DNA of 64,000 bases from positions 124,001-188,000 of the forward strand of contig NZ_NEGK01000003.1 of assembly GCF_002135435.1 (NCBI RefSeq), given 5' to 3'. This DNA comes from Acinetobacter sp. ANC 3813. GTDB lineage: Bacteria; Pseudomonadota; Gammaproteobacteria; Pseudomonadales; Moraxellaceae. Position 1 is the first letter of the stretch. Each line of letters begins with the position of its first letter. Below are positions 49,634-58,555 of the stretch, one piece after another. The position numbers and the translations under genes are program-made. Below the pieces are notes generated by a model. It was not told where the DNA came from and made no database searches. It was given only the letters and a program-made list of their open reading frames with translations.

Positions 49634-50578
49634 TTAGCCTGCTTTCTTCGCAGGACCATTAAATGGCGCCCAGTTCTGCTTGCGGAATTCCAGCAGGTAA
49701 GCTTGCGCATTGTCTTCATGCAATGGCAATTCACGCGGCACCCAGTCTGTATCCAGCTGGTCCATATCGGCGTCGTATTCAAAACGGCAGCCGAGTGGGC
49801 CGTCAAAATACCAGAACCAGTTCGAGCCTAAACCGTGACGGCCCGGCCCCCAGAAGCTTTCATGCCCTGCTTTTTGGAAACGCTGGCCTGCCAGCATCAA
49901 TTCGCTTGGACCTGAAAGGTGGAATGAAATGTGCTCTACACCTTTAATATGTTCAGGCGCTTGAATTAAAAACAGGGTGTGGTGGTCTGTTGTGCCGCCA
50001 GAACGCAGGAATGGCCCGCCGCCTAAACGGTCACTGACACGGAAACCCAAACGTTTCACATAAAACGCTTCAGCTTTCGCTGCATCGGGTACAAATACCG
50101 CAGTATGTGCAATAGTGCGCGGCTGAATTTCAATAGAATGATCTACACCTAATACATTCAAGGCCCGTTCATGTGCAGCGCCTGGTGCATTGATTTTTTC
50201 AGCTGGAAGATTCAATTCACGGCGGATGCTGATTTGAAAACCAATCGTAATGCCTGAATCATCAATGGTCTCTAAAGCGCCGTTGTCCAGCACCTTGACT
50301 TCACGGTCTGTGCTCAGTTCTGCTTGAATGGCGTCTAAAGTGGCTTGGTCTGCTACGCCATAAACCATTTTGCGCAGCTGGCTCATCGACGGCAGTTTCG
50401 CTGGCAATGATGCATGCTCAGCTTCAGCGGCCAAAATACCTGTACCATTCAAGGTTTCAAAATAACGTCCAAAGGCTTGGTTCGGCACTTCGGTCAAGCC
50501 AAAGTCCTGCATAAATTTCACTGATGCGGCCAAATCATTTGCACCGTAAATCAGCTGATCAATCCCGATAATATTCAT
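49634..50578 (-). CDS. Two-domain VOC extradiol dioxygenase (first copy)
   Basis: The 314-residue type I extradiol dioxygenase cleaves a catechol next to the hydroxyls. Iron ligands are His158 (IAHTAVF), His216 (VEHISFH) and Glu267 (CRFEYDA) in the C-terminal VOC domain; the N-terminal domain is non-catalytic. It belongs to the BphC-like superfamily. The start at 50578 (MNIIGID) has AGGAG seven bases upstream, against 27 unlikely extra residues for the longer frame to 50659. A paralogue is encoded on the other strand at 60787-61764. Confidence 0.92.
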   Translation of the reverse strand: MNIIGIDQLIYGANDLAASVKFMQDFGLTEVPNQAFGRYFETLNGTGILAAEAEHASLPAKLPSMSQLRKMVYGVADQATLDAIQAELSTDREVKVLDNGALETIDDSGITIGFQISIRRELNLPAEKINAPGAAHERALNVLGVDHSIEIQPRTIAHTAVFVPDAAKAEAFYVKRLGFRVSDRLGGGPFLRSGGTTDHHTLFLIQAPEHIKGVEHISFHLSGPSELMLAGQRFQKAGHESFWGPGRHGLGSNWFWYFDGPLGCRFEYDADMDQLDTDWVPRELPLHEDNAQAYLLEFRKQNWAPFNGPAKKAG

Positions 50579-50735
50579 TCCATTACTCCTGTATTCCATT
50601 CCTAGGAATACGCGTATTACTTTGATCTTTTTATGTTGCCGTTTGATTGCATCATGCATCGGCTATCGGATATTCAGCATTGTGTCCATATGGCTGAACA
50701 TCCAATAGTAGATATAGTGCTAATTGACTATTGAC

Positions 50736-52229
50736 TTAGCCTGTGAGCAATCCGTCCCAGCACATGTATTTCATTTCCAAGAATTCATCGATGCCGTAAT
50801 GCGATCCTTCACGGCCTAAACCGCTTTGTTTCACACCGCCGAATGGTGCAACTTCATTCGAAATTAAACCCGTATTAATACCGATCATGCCTGCTTCTAA
50901 AGCCTCTGAAGTACGCCATACACGCGCGGCATTCTGACTATAAAGGTATGCAGCCAGACCAAATTCGGTATCGTTGGCTTGCGCAATCACATCTTCATCT
51001 GTACTAAAGCGGATGAGTGGCGCGACAGGACCAAAAGTTTCGTCATGCGCAATCACCATGTCTTTGGTGACATTGGTCAGAACAGTCGGTTCAAAGAAGA
51101 AACCGCCCAATTCGCTGCGTCGTCCACCGCACACCACAGATGCACCATGCTCTACAGCATTGGCAATATGCGACTGCACTTTTTCCACTGCGCCAGCATC
51201 AATCAGTGGCCCTTGAACCACGCCTTCTTCCAAGCCATTGCCGACTTTTAACTCTTTCACTTTTGCCGCGAGGCGCTGTGCAAATTCGTCATAAATGGCA
51301 TCTTGCACATAAATACGGTTGGCAGAAATACACGCTTGACCCGTGTTGCGGAATTTAGAGGCAATCACGCCATCTACCGCTAAGTTCAAGTCTGCATCAT
51401 CAAACACAATCGATGGCGCGTTGCCGCCCAATTCCATCGAGCATTTTTTAATGGTGGCTGCTGACTGTTCCAGCAAAGTACGGCCCACTTCTGTTGAACC
51501 TGTAAAAGTAATTTTACGAACCAACGGATGCGAGGTCAGAATGCCGCCAATAATGCGTGTATCGTTACCTGTTAGCACACTAAATACACCGTCTGGCACA
51601 CCAGCGCGGCGTGCAAGCTCAGCCAAGGCCAAAGCCGTCATCGGCGTTTGGCTGGCAGGTTTCACCACCATGGTACAGCCTGCTGCCAGTGCAGGGCCTG
51701 CTTTACGGGTAATCATTGCCGCTGGGAAGTTCCAAGGCGTAATGGCTGCGCAAACGCCAATCGGCTGTTTCAGCACCACAATACGCTGGGTGTCTTTAGG
51801 CGCAGGCAATACATCACCGCGGATACGTTTTGCTTCTTCGGCAAACCATTGCAGGAATGAAGAGGCATAATCCATTTCACCGTGCGCTTCAGATAAAGGC
51901 TTGCCTTCTTCCAAAGTAATGATGGTGGCTAAGTCTTCTTTATTTTCCACTACCAATTGATACCAGCGGTTGATAATTTCTGAACGCTGTTTAGCTGTGG
52001 TTTTACGCCATTTTTCAAAGGCCATTTGCGCAGTGGCAATGGCGGTATTGGTCTCTTCTTCCTTACAGCGCGGCAGTTTCACCAGCTCTAAACCCGTTGC
52101 AGGGTTATTTAAACTGTAAGTGCCATGTGCAGTTTCTTGCAGCCACTGACCATTAATAAATGCGCCTGTTTTCCAAAGGCTTGGATCTTTTAATAAATCC
52201 GCAGGATTGATCTGTGCAATGCTGTTCAT
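50736..52229 (-). CDS. Aldehyde dehydrogenase, succinate semialdehyde dehydrogenase-like
   Basis: The 497-residue NAD(P)-dependent enzyme has catalytic Glu265 (MELGGNAPS) and Cys299 (NTGQACISAN), with TPWNFPAAM near 164-172. It is closest in the window to the semialdehyde dehydrogenase at 9368. Placed between the hydratase-aldolase and extradiol genes, it may oxidise the aldehyde released by that aldolase, as PhdH or salicylaldehyde dehydrogenase do in polycyclic pathways; this is inference from order. AAGGAT lies upstream of 52229. Confidence 0.88.
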   Translation of the reverse strand: MNSIAQINPADLLKDPSLWKTGAFINGQWLQETAHGTYSLNNPATGLELVKLPRCKEEETNTAIATAQMAFEKWRKTTAKQRSEIINRWYQLVVENKEDLATIITLEEGKPLSEAHGEMDYASSFLQWFAEEAKRIRGDVLPAPKDTQRIVVLKQPIGVCAAITPWNFPAAMITRKAGPALAAGCTMVVKPASQTPMTALALAELARRAGVPDGVFSVLTGNDTRIIGGILTSHPLVRKITFTGSTEVGRTLLEQSAATIKKCSMELGGNAPSIVFDDADLNLAVDGVIASKFRNTGQACISANRIYVQDAIYDEFAQRLAAKVKELKVGNGLEEGVVQGPLIDAGAVEKVQSHIANAVEHGASVVCGGRRSELGGFFFEPTVLTNVTKDMVIAHDETFGPVAPLIRFSTDEDVIAQANDTEFGLAAYLYSQNAARVWRTSEALEAGMIGINTGLISNEVAPFGGVKQSGLGREGSHYGIDEFLEMKYMCWDGLLTG

Positions 52230-52253
52230 AATTTAAATCCTTTATTCTTCGCC

Positions 52254-53273
52254 TTATTCAGGGAAACGGCCTTTCAGGAATTCGCTGTCTGGATCATTGG
52301 TGCATGGCAAGCCTGATGCAACCAGTCCTTGACGCAGCACTTTCATTTGACGGTCTGGAATACGGGCAATTGGTGCGCGTAATGGGCCGCCGTTAAAGCC
52401 TGCCAGCCAGTCCATGTATTTCCAGTGTGCACGGTTGATATAGTTTGAACCTGGCATATAAGCGCCTGTCGCTGCACCCACTGCACCGCGTGCAGGCTGA
52501 GCTTGCCAGTACAATTTCATCGCTTCATCAAAATTGCCTTCTTTGGCTAGATTAAAGGTTTTTACAAAATGATCACCCATCCACTGTGTATAGCTGGTTC
52601 CTGAGAATTGCATATCGGTATAACGAAGCAATGGAATCACGTCACTTTCAATTGGGCAGGTCACTACGATCTGATCGTTAAAGCGCTCGTAGCTGTCGAT
52701 TAAACCAGCAATGTGCGGGAAGCCTTGCTCTGCTTTAAGTGACACGACATTTGGACAATCGTCGATTAAACGCTGAATCAATTCAGGTGACATGCCTTGC
52801 GGATGGACACGTTCAAAGCCCCAAAGCGGAATAGCAAACAGCATTACGCCTAAATCCGTCGCATCACAGAATGCTTTGGTATAGTCATAAATGTCTTGTT
52901 CAGAGGTCGGCCAGAAGTTTGACGGATAAGACAGCAAGACAATATCTGCACCTGCTTTTTCAGCCAATTTCACCGCACGGATATTTTCTTCTAATGTGCC
53001 GAAACCTGCGTGGAAGAATAAGCCGAGTTTGTCCCCTGCCTGATCTTTTGCCCATGCGGTAAATTGTGCATTTTCTTCAGGCGTAATCGCAACTTCTGTA
53101 CATAACAGTGTGTAGGTGTAGCCTAGGTCGATGACTTTTTGGATATCGTGGCGAATCCCTTTTTCGTTTAAACGGCTTAAATCTTGGCTATAGCTTGGAA
53201 TGGTGACCGATGAACAGCCCTTTAAATGTTCCTTTGCCCACGCGCGTGCATCTTCACGTTTGTAATTCGCCAT
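52254..53273 (-). CDS. DHDPS-family hydratase-aldolase or pyruvate lyase
   Basis: The 339-residue TIM-barrel protein of the dihydrodipicolinate synthase/N-acetylneuraminate lyase superfamily has the Schiff-base lysine in VVSLKAEQG. The segments LFFHAGFGTLEENIRAVKLA and VLLSYPSNFWP are typical of the branch that contains trans-o-hydroxybenzylidenepyruvate hydratase-aldolase (NahE, PhdG, PhdJ). That branch cleaves side-chain products of bicyclic ring fission into an aromatic aldehyde and pyruvate. The start at 53273 (MANYKRED) has AAGGAG upstream, so the longer frame to 53309 is rejected. The N-terminus is longer than in plain DapA. Confidence 0.8.
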   Translation of the reverse strand: MANYKREDARAWAKEHLKGCSSVTIPSYSQDLSRLNEKGIRHDIQKVIDLGYTYTLLCTEVAITPEENAQFTAWAKDQAGDKLGLFFHAGFGTLEENIRAVKLAEKAGADIVLLSYPSNFWPTSEQDIYDYTKAFCDATDLGVMLFAIPLWGFERVHPQGMSPELIQRLIDDCPNVVSLKAEQGFPHIAGLIDSYERFNDQIVVTCPIESDVIPLLRYTDMQFSGTSYTQWMGDHFVKTFNLAKEGNFDEAMKLYWQAQPARGAVGAATGAYMPGSNYINRAHWKYMDWLAGFNGGPLRAPIARIPDRQMKVLRQGLVASGLPCTNDPDSEFLKGRFPE

Positions 53274-53381
53274 GTTGAAACTCCTTATCCTTTTTACTTG
53301 CTTAATCAATATTTTTTAAATAAATCACGTTTAAATCTAAATTTTTTCAGCCAAATACAGTGCTGTTTAATGCACCGTCTT

Positions 53382-54383
53382 TTAACGGTCAATGGTGACA
53401 ATGCTGTCTTGCATTTCTTGGTACAGGTCTGCGGTTTTGGCATTGCGCAGCAGCATTTCTGCAGTCACGATATCTTGCAGTGCTGAACCGACAGATTTGT
53501 AAATGACAATGTCTTCTGGCTTTTGGCGCACTTGCACCTGACCTGTCATCACATCTGACAGCGATACAGTTTTTGCTGCTACATCACAGCCAGCTTGAAT
53601 CGCCACCAGTGAATCACCTGTTTCGTGCAACACTTCTTCTGGCATATCCGCCACAATGAGATGCGCAGCTTGCATAGTGGCAACATCCAGTTCGCGCTGT
53701 TCTGGCAAAGTTGAGCTGACGGATACAATGGTCATGCCCGGCTCTAGCCACGCTGCATCAAAAACTGGCCCGCCGTCACGGCTGCGTGATGCGCACACCA
53801 CCACATTGGCATGTTTTACCGCTTCTTCTGGGCTAGATACGGCCTGTATGTCTAAGCCATACAGTTCTGCAAATTCTTGCGCCAATTTTTCACGGTTGGC
53901 TTGTGTTGGGCTGTACACGCGGACTTTGCCAATACGGCCTGTGGCATTAAGTGCATGTAAATGACTGCGTGCCAATGCGCTTGAACCAAGAACTGCAATA
54001 TCAAGTTTGTCGGCTGCCGCCAATGCGTTGACTGCAACAGCTGAACTGGCTGCGGTACGGATGTCTGTAATACGGTTGCCGTCAATGAGTGCAGCAAGGT
54101 GCATGGTGTCTTGGTCAAACAATGAAATGAGATAGCTGGCTTTTTTATTTTTTGGGCTTGCAGCAATGAGTTTGCAGCCCATGTATTGTTTAGATGGTGA
54201 TACTGCACATAAGCTGCGCAGCCAAAAACCTTCACCGCGCGCCATAGTTCGTGGCGGTACCATTGCTGCTGAGATTGGCTGTTTGTAGGCTTCGCTGAGT
54301 GCTTCAATCGCATTTGGCCAAGTAGCCAATTCTGCGACATTATCATCATTGATAAATAAGGTTGGATGGTGTGCGTGGTTCAC
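53382..54383 (-). CDS. Ornithine cyclodeaminase / mu-crystallin family protein
   Basis: The 333-residue protein has the OCD family fold: a substrate segment LIDGNRITDIRTAASSAVAV and a Rossmann motif in which the usual GxGxxA reads GSSALA, so the second glycine is Ser. Family members are cyclodeaminases, alanine dehydrogenases and ketimine reductases. Its role in an aromatic operon is not known; it could reduce an imine or keto acid. The start is GTG at 54383 with GGAG seven bases upstream. It is the first gene of the operon, which runs to 46828. Confidence 0.82.
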   Translation of the reverse strand: MNHAHHPTLFINDDNVAELATWPNAIEALSEAYKQPISAAMVPPRTMARGEGFWLRSLCAVSPSKQYMGCKLIAASPKNKKASYLISLFDQDTMHLAALIDGNRITDIRTAASSAVAVNALAAADKLDIAVLGSSALARSHLHALNATGRIGKVRVYSPTQANREKLAQEFAELYGLDIQAVSSPEEAVKHANVVVCASRSRDGGPVFDAAWLEPGMTIVSVSSTLPEQRELDVATMQAAHLIVADMPEEVLHETGDSLVAIQAGCDVAAKTVSLSDVMTGQVQVRQKPEDIVIYKSVGSALQDIVTAEMLLRNAKTADLYQEMQDSIVTIDR

Positions 54384-54580
54384 TGCTGAACTCCGTTTCA
54401 GTCATTTTTTTCTAATGTACTGAACTGAGATATGCGGAGCTAGCATGTAAGGTGTAAAGCAGATATCTATAAAATGGATGAGTGTGAAATGAATGTTTGA
54501 GTTAAAAGATAGAAAAAATTTCTAAGCAATATTCTGGATAATTGATCACTTATTTAACAGAAAACTATAAAAACCCATAG
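54384..54580 (-). promoter_or_regulatory. Promoter of the upper dioxygenase operon with a LysR-type motif
   Basis: At 54455-54476 TAAAGCAGATATCTA and the seven bases after it match 19 of 22 positions of the motif at 60663-60684, and both keep T-N11-A. The distance to the downstream start is 72 bases here and 75 bases at the other site. It is a candidate operator for the LysR protein at 57569. Confidence 0.5.
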
Positions 54581-54610
54581 AAAAGTCCAATCAGTCAGGA
54601 TTGGGCTTTT
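54581..54610. terminator. Terminator at the edge of the defence module
   Basis: AAAGTCCAATC and GATTGGGCTTT pair (one G-T) around six bases, with A and T flanks. It lies about 120 bases after the nuclease-like gene stop at 54728. Confidence 0.85.
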
Positions 54611-54727
54611 AAGATCAACATAAGATCATGAATTATATGAAATAAAAAAGTAATTTCGTATAACGTGTATTATGTTAATAGTAAAAATACTATATAAATG
54701 ATTCTAATCTGATTAAGTCTAAAAAAA

Positions 54728-55279
54728 CTAAATAAGAGGTAGAAGTTCTTTAATATGAATTGTTCCGGGATTAGAAATGACTACTAGTGGTATTTCATAA
54801 TCTCTGTTTACCTCCGCATTTAAACCTTTCCTCGAGGTCTTCTTAGATACACTACCTCTTGTTTTACATACAATTCCTATAAATTTGTATTCCTCTATCA
54901 GATGCTTATTTAGCTTCAATAAACTACATAGCCATTCACATAGATAAATCCCAGAGTTAACTTGTTTAAATGCTTTTGTACCTGCTTTTTTAGATTTAAG
55001 ATCTAAAACGATAATGTAATTCTCATTCTGATAATTAAGGAGAATTATTCCATCACATACACTAACAATGCCTTCTAAAGGTCCATCAACAATAAATCCC
55101 CAAGGATGGCGACCATCTTGATCTAAAGAAAATCCAAAACCCTGACAACCACCTATTTTTAAAAATTTATTTGTTGAACTTAAAGATTTTTCTTCAACTT
55201 CAAACATATTTCCGGATCGTGCAAGTTTATAATTTGGTTCAATAATTTGTTCAAATGCTTGGGTTAATGTTACTGGCAT
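54728..55279 (-). CDS. PD-(D/E)XK nuclease-like protein of an AAA ATPase two-gene module
   Basis: The 183-residue protein has a pattern typical of PD-(D/E)XK nucleases: an acidic residue at Asp76 (CDGIILLNY), the strand VLDLKSKK with Asp93 and Lys95, and a Gln at 106 in KQVNSG. It was not recognised as a named family. Its ATG overlaps the ATPase stop by one base (TAATG), a coupling usual in toxin-like or anti-phage pairs. The gene is AT-rich compared with the catabolic genes around it. Nuclease activity is an inference from these few residues. Confidence 0.65.
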   Translation of the reverse strand: MPVTLTQAFEQIIEPNYKLARSGNMFEVEEKSLSSTNKFLKIGGCQGFGFSLDQDGRHPWGFIVDGPLEGIVSVCDGIILLNYQNENYIIVLDLKSKKAGTKAFKQVNSGIYLCEWLCSLLKLNKHLIEEYKFIGIVCKTRGSVSKKTSRKGLNAEVNRDYEIPLVVISNPGTIHIKELLPLI

Positions 55280-56682
55280 TATTCAGAACCTTCACCTAGC
55301 ACATATGAATAGTAAATATCGTCACTACTATCATTCAACAAATTGATTTGCTCATCAAAAGTTGTAGCAATTATCCCTTCTTGGTTAACTTCCATAGATT
55401 TAAGAAGACCACACTCGAAAACATACGCACCAATTTGGTCTTTAGTTAACAATGATTCATTATCTATAGAATATTTTTTAAGTATTTGATTTTTAACAAC
55501 TTGATTACCATTATTTTCACCTAGCATGATCAAGGAATTTAATTCTCTAACAAAATAATCACTATGTGTGCTTATTACTATTTTTAATCCCTTGTTGACC
55601 ATTTTTGCGATTAGGCGAGCAACCAATCGTTGATTGCTCGGATGTAAATTTAGTTCTGGCTCATCTATCATCAAAATACTATTTTCTTTGGCTTGATATT
55701 CCAAATAAAACCAAAGACCAAACAGACTTTTAGCCGTAGAAGAAGATAAATGTAAATCCATTTTTGGAGCAGTTGGACCGCCTCTCTTCTTTTTAGGCAC
55801 AAAAGTAATATTACCTTCAGCATCAATATTGTATTTACCACCAATTAGCTTTTTAACTTCTTCAGCTAAATCGTGATATTTGGTTTTTTCTGCACCTTTT
55901 TTGATATTAGTTAAATCATTCAACCAGTCTATATAATCAGCAATAGGTTTAGCATATTTAGAGCCAAGAACATCCTTCAGCAATAGATGTAAGTCTAGTT
56001 CATCTCTAGACGCATGATGTAATAAAGCTGTTCTTCTACTACTTAATTCTCTATAAAAAAGGTGTAAACCATTTCTTTCTGCAGGTATTAGAAATGCTGT
56101 TTGGTCTTGTGCATTTTTTCCTAATAAATAGTCATAAATTAACGAACTAATAACATCACTTAAAATTTCTTTAGGTAAATCTTTTATGAGTGTCATTGAT
56201 ATAATATGACTATCTTTTTCTTTAAGAGCTTTAAAAGCTGGAATTTGCTTTGAACCTAAAGAAAACTCGAACTCAAAGTGCTCGGATTTATTTCTCTCAA
56301 TAATATCTTTTAAGGAAACTTCCCAACTGAATACAGAGTTTTCAAATAAACTATTTTCCGAGTTAAATATGCTAGGTAACTTATGTTTTATTGTTTTTTC
56401 TATTGATTTTAATGTGTTTTTAAAGTTTTCGTTAAGCCATTCTTCTAGATCAAATTCCCATAGACCATTTTCTTTAAGAGAGATAACGATTTGATCAACC
56501 CCAGTCAAATTATTAATATCACGATTATTTAAAAAACCGTAAAGGGTATACATTACCCACGTTTTTCCTGTGTTATTGGGTCCGCAAAGTAAGGTAAGTG
56601 GTTTGACCTCAATCTTACCTTCTTCAAGATTACCAAGGTTTTTGATTGAAAATGTCCAAGCTGTATTACCTTGATTCGACAT
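55279..56682 (-). CDS. AAA15/ABC-type ATPase of a two-gene defence-like module
   Basis: The 467-residue SMC/ABC-like ATPase has Walker A GPNNTGKT at residues 34-41, a signature segment LSSSTAKSLFG near 312-322, Walker B ILMIDEPELNLHP near 336-347 and a switch His373 in STHSDYF. This layout occurs in AriA of the PARIS system, PtuA of Septu and other phage-defence ATPases. It has no fused TOPRIM or HNH domain. The 183-residue partner overlaps it. AGGGAA lies upstream of the ATG at 56682. Low G+C supports recent acquisition. Confidence 0.85.
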   Translation of the reverse strand: MSNQGNTAWTFSIKNLGNLEEGKIEVKPLTLLCGPNNTGKTWVMYTLYGFLNNRDINNLTGVDQIVISLKENGLWEFDLEEWLNENFKNTLKSIEKTIKHKLPSIFNSENSLFENSVFSWEVSLKDIIERNKSEHFEFEFSLGSKQIPAFKALKEKDSHIISMTLIKDLPKEILSDVISSLIYDYLLGKNAQDQTAFLIPAERNGLHLFYRELSSRRTALLHHASRDELDLHLLLKDVLGSKYAKPIADYIDWLNDLTNIKKGAEKTKYHDLAEEVKKLIGGKYNIDAEGNITFVPKKKRGGPTAPKMDLHLSSSTAKSLFGLWFYLEYQAKENSILMIDEPELNLHPSNQRLVARLIAKMVNKGLKIVISTHSDYFVRELNSLIMLGENNGNQVVKNQILKKYSIDNESLLTKDQIGAYVFECGLLKSMEVNQEGIIATTFDEQINLLNDSSDDIYYSYVLGEGSE

Positions 56683-56843
56683 TATATTTCCCTAAATTTG
56701 ATCATTTGTTACTTATAAATTGATATTAACATATTAGTTAATATCCAAATATATTCTTTAATAGTGAAAGGAATCCCTACTGTGTAGGTAACTGTTTCCA
56801 TTTAACATAAAATTTCTTATACGAAGTTAAATTTTACATACAC

Positions 56844-57050
56844 CATCACCGATTCACAATCATCCCTTTCAATATCTGCGGCGCTTGCTTCTCAAACCAC
56901 TGCTGTACCACTCGTGCCGCCCGTGTATTCGGTCTGCGTATTGTATGCGCCAGCACCACACTGCGGTGTAACTCAGGCTCTACCATCAAACTGGCAGACA
57001 AACGCTGCTGATTTTCCAAACCAAATAAACCCCAAGAAATTGCATAATCG
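56844..57050 (-). pseudogene. Duplicated 3' fragment of the LysR gene
   Basis: This stretch aligns without gaps to 57567-57773, the 3' end of the LysR gene, at an offset of 723 bases, with about 20 differences in 207 (counted by eye, about 90% identity), many at third positions. Frame and stop are kept but there is no start, so it is a remnant. The divergence suggests it came from a related strain, not from a recent tandem duplication. Confidence 0.85.
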
Positions 57051-57254
57051 CTCACAAGTACATGCCATAAGCAACTTAACGCTGGTTTGAATTAAATACG
57101 CAAAAAAATTATAATGCGCGCTTATTGCCTAAAAATGATAGGTCAGTTGGTTATTCTGGCCCTCATCTATATGAGAATTAGTCTGTTTAGAACCCTTGGC
57201 GTTAACCATCATTCAGCACACGCTGAATCAATGTTACATAAGGTTTTTCACGCA

Positions 57255-57482
57255 ATGAACCAGAAAAAATTCATTATCATCACCCAAGTTTTCATTTCAG
57301 GAATGATGGCGTTTGTTATGACGCTCTTCTTCTCGATCCTAAACTTAGGTTTGAACGCTTTAATGATTCAAGAATGGTTAACAAGCTTTGCAATCGCTTG
57401 GCCTGTTGCGTTTTTATTCTCCCTTGTGATATCTCCACTCGCTTTCGTAATTAGTGGAAAAATGTTCAATTTTAAACTTTAA
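57255..57482 (+). CDS. DUF2798 small membrane protein
   Basis: The product of about 75 residues (MNQKKFIIITQVFISGMMAF onward) has two hydrophobic helices and fits the DUF2798 family of two-helix inner-membrane proteins of unknown function. AAGG lies 11 bases before the ATG at 57255; a start at 57231 (MLHKVFHAM) is also possible, and the open frame reaches back to 57114. It is on the opposite strand to its neighbours and lies between the two LysR 3' ends, so it may have come in with the recombination. Confidence 0.65.
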   Translation: MNQKKFIIITQVFISGMMAFVMTLFFSILNLGLNALMIQEWLTSFAIAWPVAFLFSLVISPLAFVISGKMFNFKL

Positions 57483-57510
57483 GCTTCGAAGTCTAAAATG
57501 AACGACCTAT

Positions 57511-57541
57511 AAAAAATGGGAGCAGTTAGCTCCCATTTTTT
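57511..57541. terminator. Bidirectional terminator
   Basis: ATGGGAGC and GCTCCCAT pair around five bases, with A6 and T6 flanks. It serves the DUF2798 gene and the convergent LysR gene. Confidence 0.95.
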
Positions 57542-57568
57542 ATACCCTTTTGACTCATATGCGGTGCA

Positions 57569-58486
57569 TCACCGATTCACAATCATTCCTTTCAAAATCT
57601 GCGGCGCTTGCTTCTCAAACCATTGCTGCACCACTCTTGCCGCCCGTGTATTCGGTCTGCGTATGGTATGCGCCAGCACCACACTACGGTGCAACTCAGG
57701 TTCTACAATGAGACTTGCAGACAAACGCTGCTGATTTTCCAAACCAAACAGGCCTGAAGAAATCGCATAACCGCCGCCAGCCGCCACAAGTTCATGCTGC
57801 AAACGGTTCGAGTCCGCTTCTACAATGCAGTCAAACTTGCATTCCATCTGCCGTGCCAATAAGTCTAAACGTGCACGTAAAGGATGCGGACGGCTCGGTA
57901 CTATTAACGGTAAATCCTGTAAATCGCGCAGTTTAATGGTCGGCTGCTGTACCAAAGGGTCATTGCTTTGCCCCACCAGCATAAGGCCAAATTCCGCAAT
58001 CACGGCTTCTTCCTGCTTCACCATTTCTCCCTCGCGAAGCAGTAAAGCCATATCTATACGGCCTTCCTCAATCATTTCTTCCAAATGCACATTCGAGCCT
58101 TCGCTTAAATGCAAATCAATCCTCGGATGGTGTTCTTTTACGTAGCGGTATAACGCGCCTGAAAGCTGACGCACCAAAGCAGGCAATAAACCCACACGCA
58201 CTTCACCAATTGGCTCACCGCCATAGGTGCGAATGTCATCTTCAATCGCACCGCATTCAATCGCAAGGTTAATAATGCGCGGCAGCAGTTCATAGCCCAG
58301 TTCCGTTAGTACCACACCGCGCCCAGTACGGTTAAACAAGCGTGTACCGCACTGCTCTTCTAACTGTGCAATATGACGGCTGATCATGGATTGCGGCACA
58401 TTAAAGGCATGCGCAGCCTTGGACAGACTGCCCAGCTCCGCAACTTTAATAAACACCAGCCACTTCGAATCCAAAATTGATTGCAT
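57569..58486 (-). CDS. LysR-type regulator of the second aromatic cluster
   Basis: The 305-residue regulator has a helix-turn-helix (FIKVAELGSLSKAAHAFNVP, then QSMISRHIAQLEE) and an effector domain with VRVGLLPALVRQL and LIVPSRPHPLRARLD, the pattern of the Nac/Cbl-like and aromatic-pathway LysR proteins. It lies downstream of the ferredoxin reductase on the same strand and is the natural regulator of the dyad at 60663-60697 and the related motif at 54455. Its 3' end exists twice (see 56844-57050). Confidence 0.88.
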   Translation of the reverse strand: MQSILDSKWLVFIKVAELGSLSKAAHAFNVPQSMISRHIAQLEEQCGTRLFNRTGRGVVLTELGYELLPRIINLAIECGAIEDDIRTYGGEPIGEVRVGLLPALVRQLSGALYRYVKEHHPRIDLHLSEGSNVHLEEMIEEGRIDMALLLREGEMVKQEEAVIAEFGLMLVGQSNDPLVQQPTIKLRDLQDLPLIVPSRPHPLRARLDLLARQMECKFDCIVEADSNRLQHELVAAGGGYAISSGLFGLENQQRLSASLIVEPELHRSVVLAHTIRRPNTRAARVVQQWFEKQAPQILKGMIVNR

Positions 58487-58507
58487 TGTAATATCCTTAT
58501 ATGACTA

Positions 58508-58530
58508 AACCAGCCGAGGGTTGGCTGGTT
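58508..58530 (-). terminator. Hairpin between reductase and LysR genes
   Basis: AACCAGCC and GGCTGGTT pair perfectly around seven bases, 26 bases after the reductase stop at 58556. The T run is short, so it may terminate only in part. Confidence 0.6.
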
Positions 58531-58555
58531 CAGTAACGCGCAGAATCAATTGTGT

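Noticed and set aside
51343..51870. Plus-strand frame of 175 residues
   Set aside because: Antisense shadow of the aldehyde dehydrogenase gene at 50736-52229; similar shadow occurs over its paralogue.
56846..57055. Frame of 69 residues taken as a gene
   Set aside because: It opens with GTG inside sequence homologous to the LysR C-terminus and is a fragment of that gene, listed as a pseudogene.
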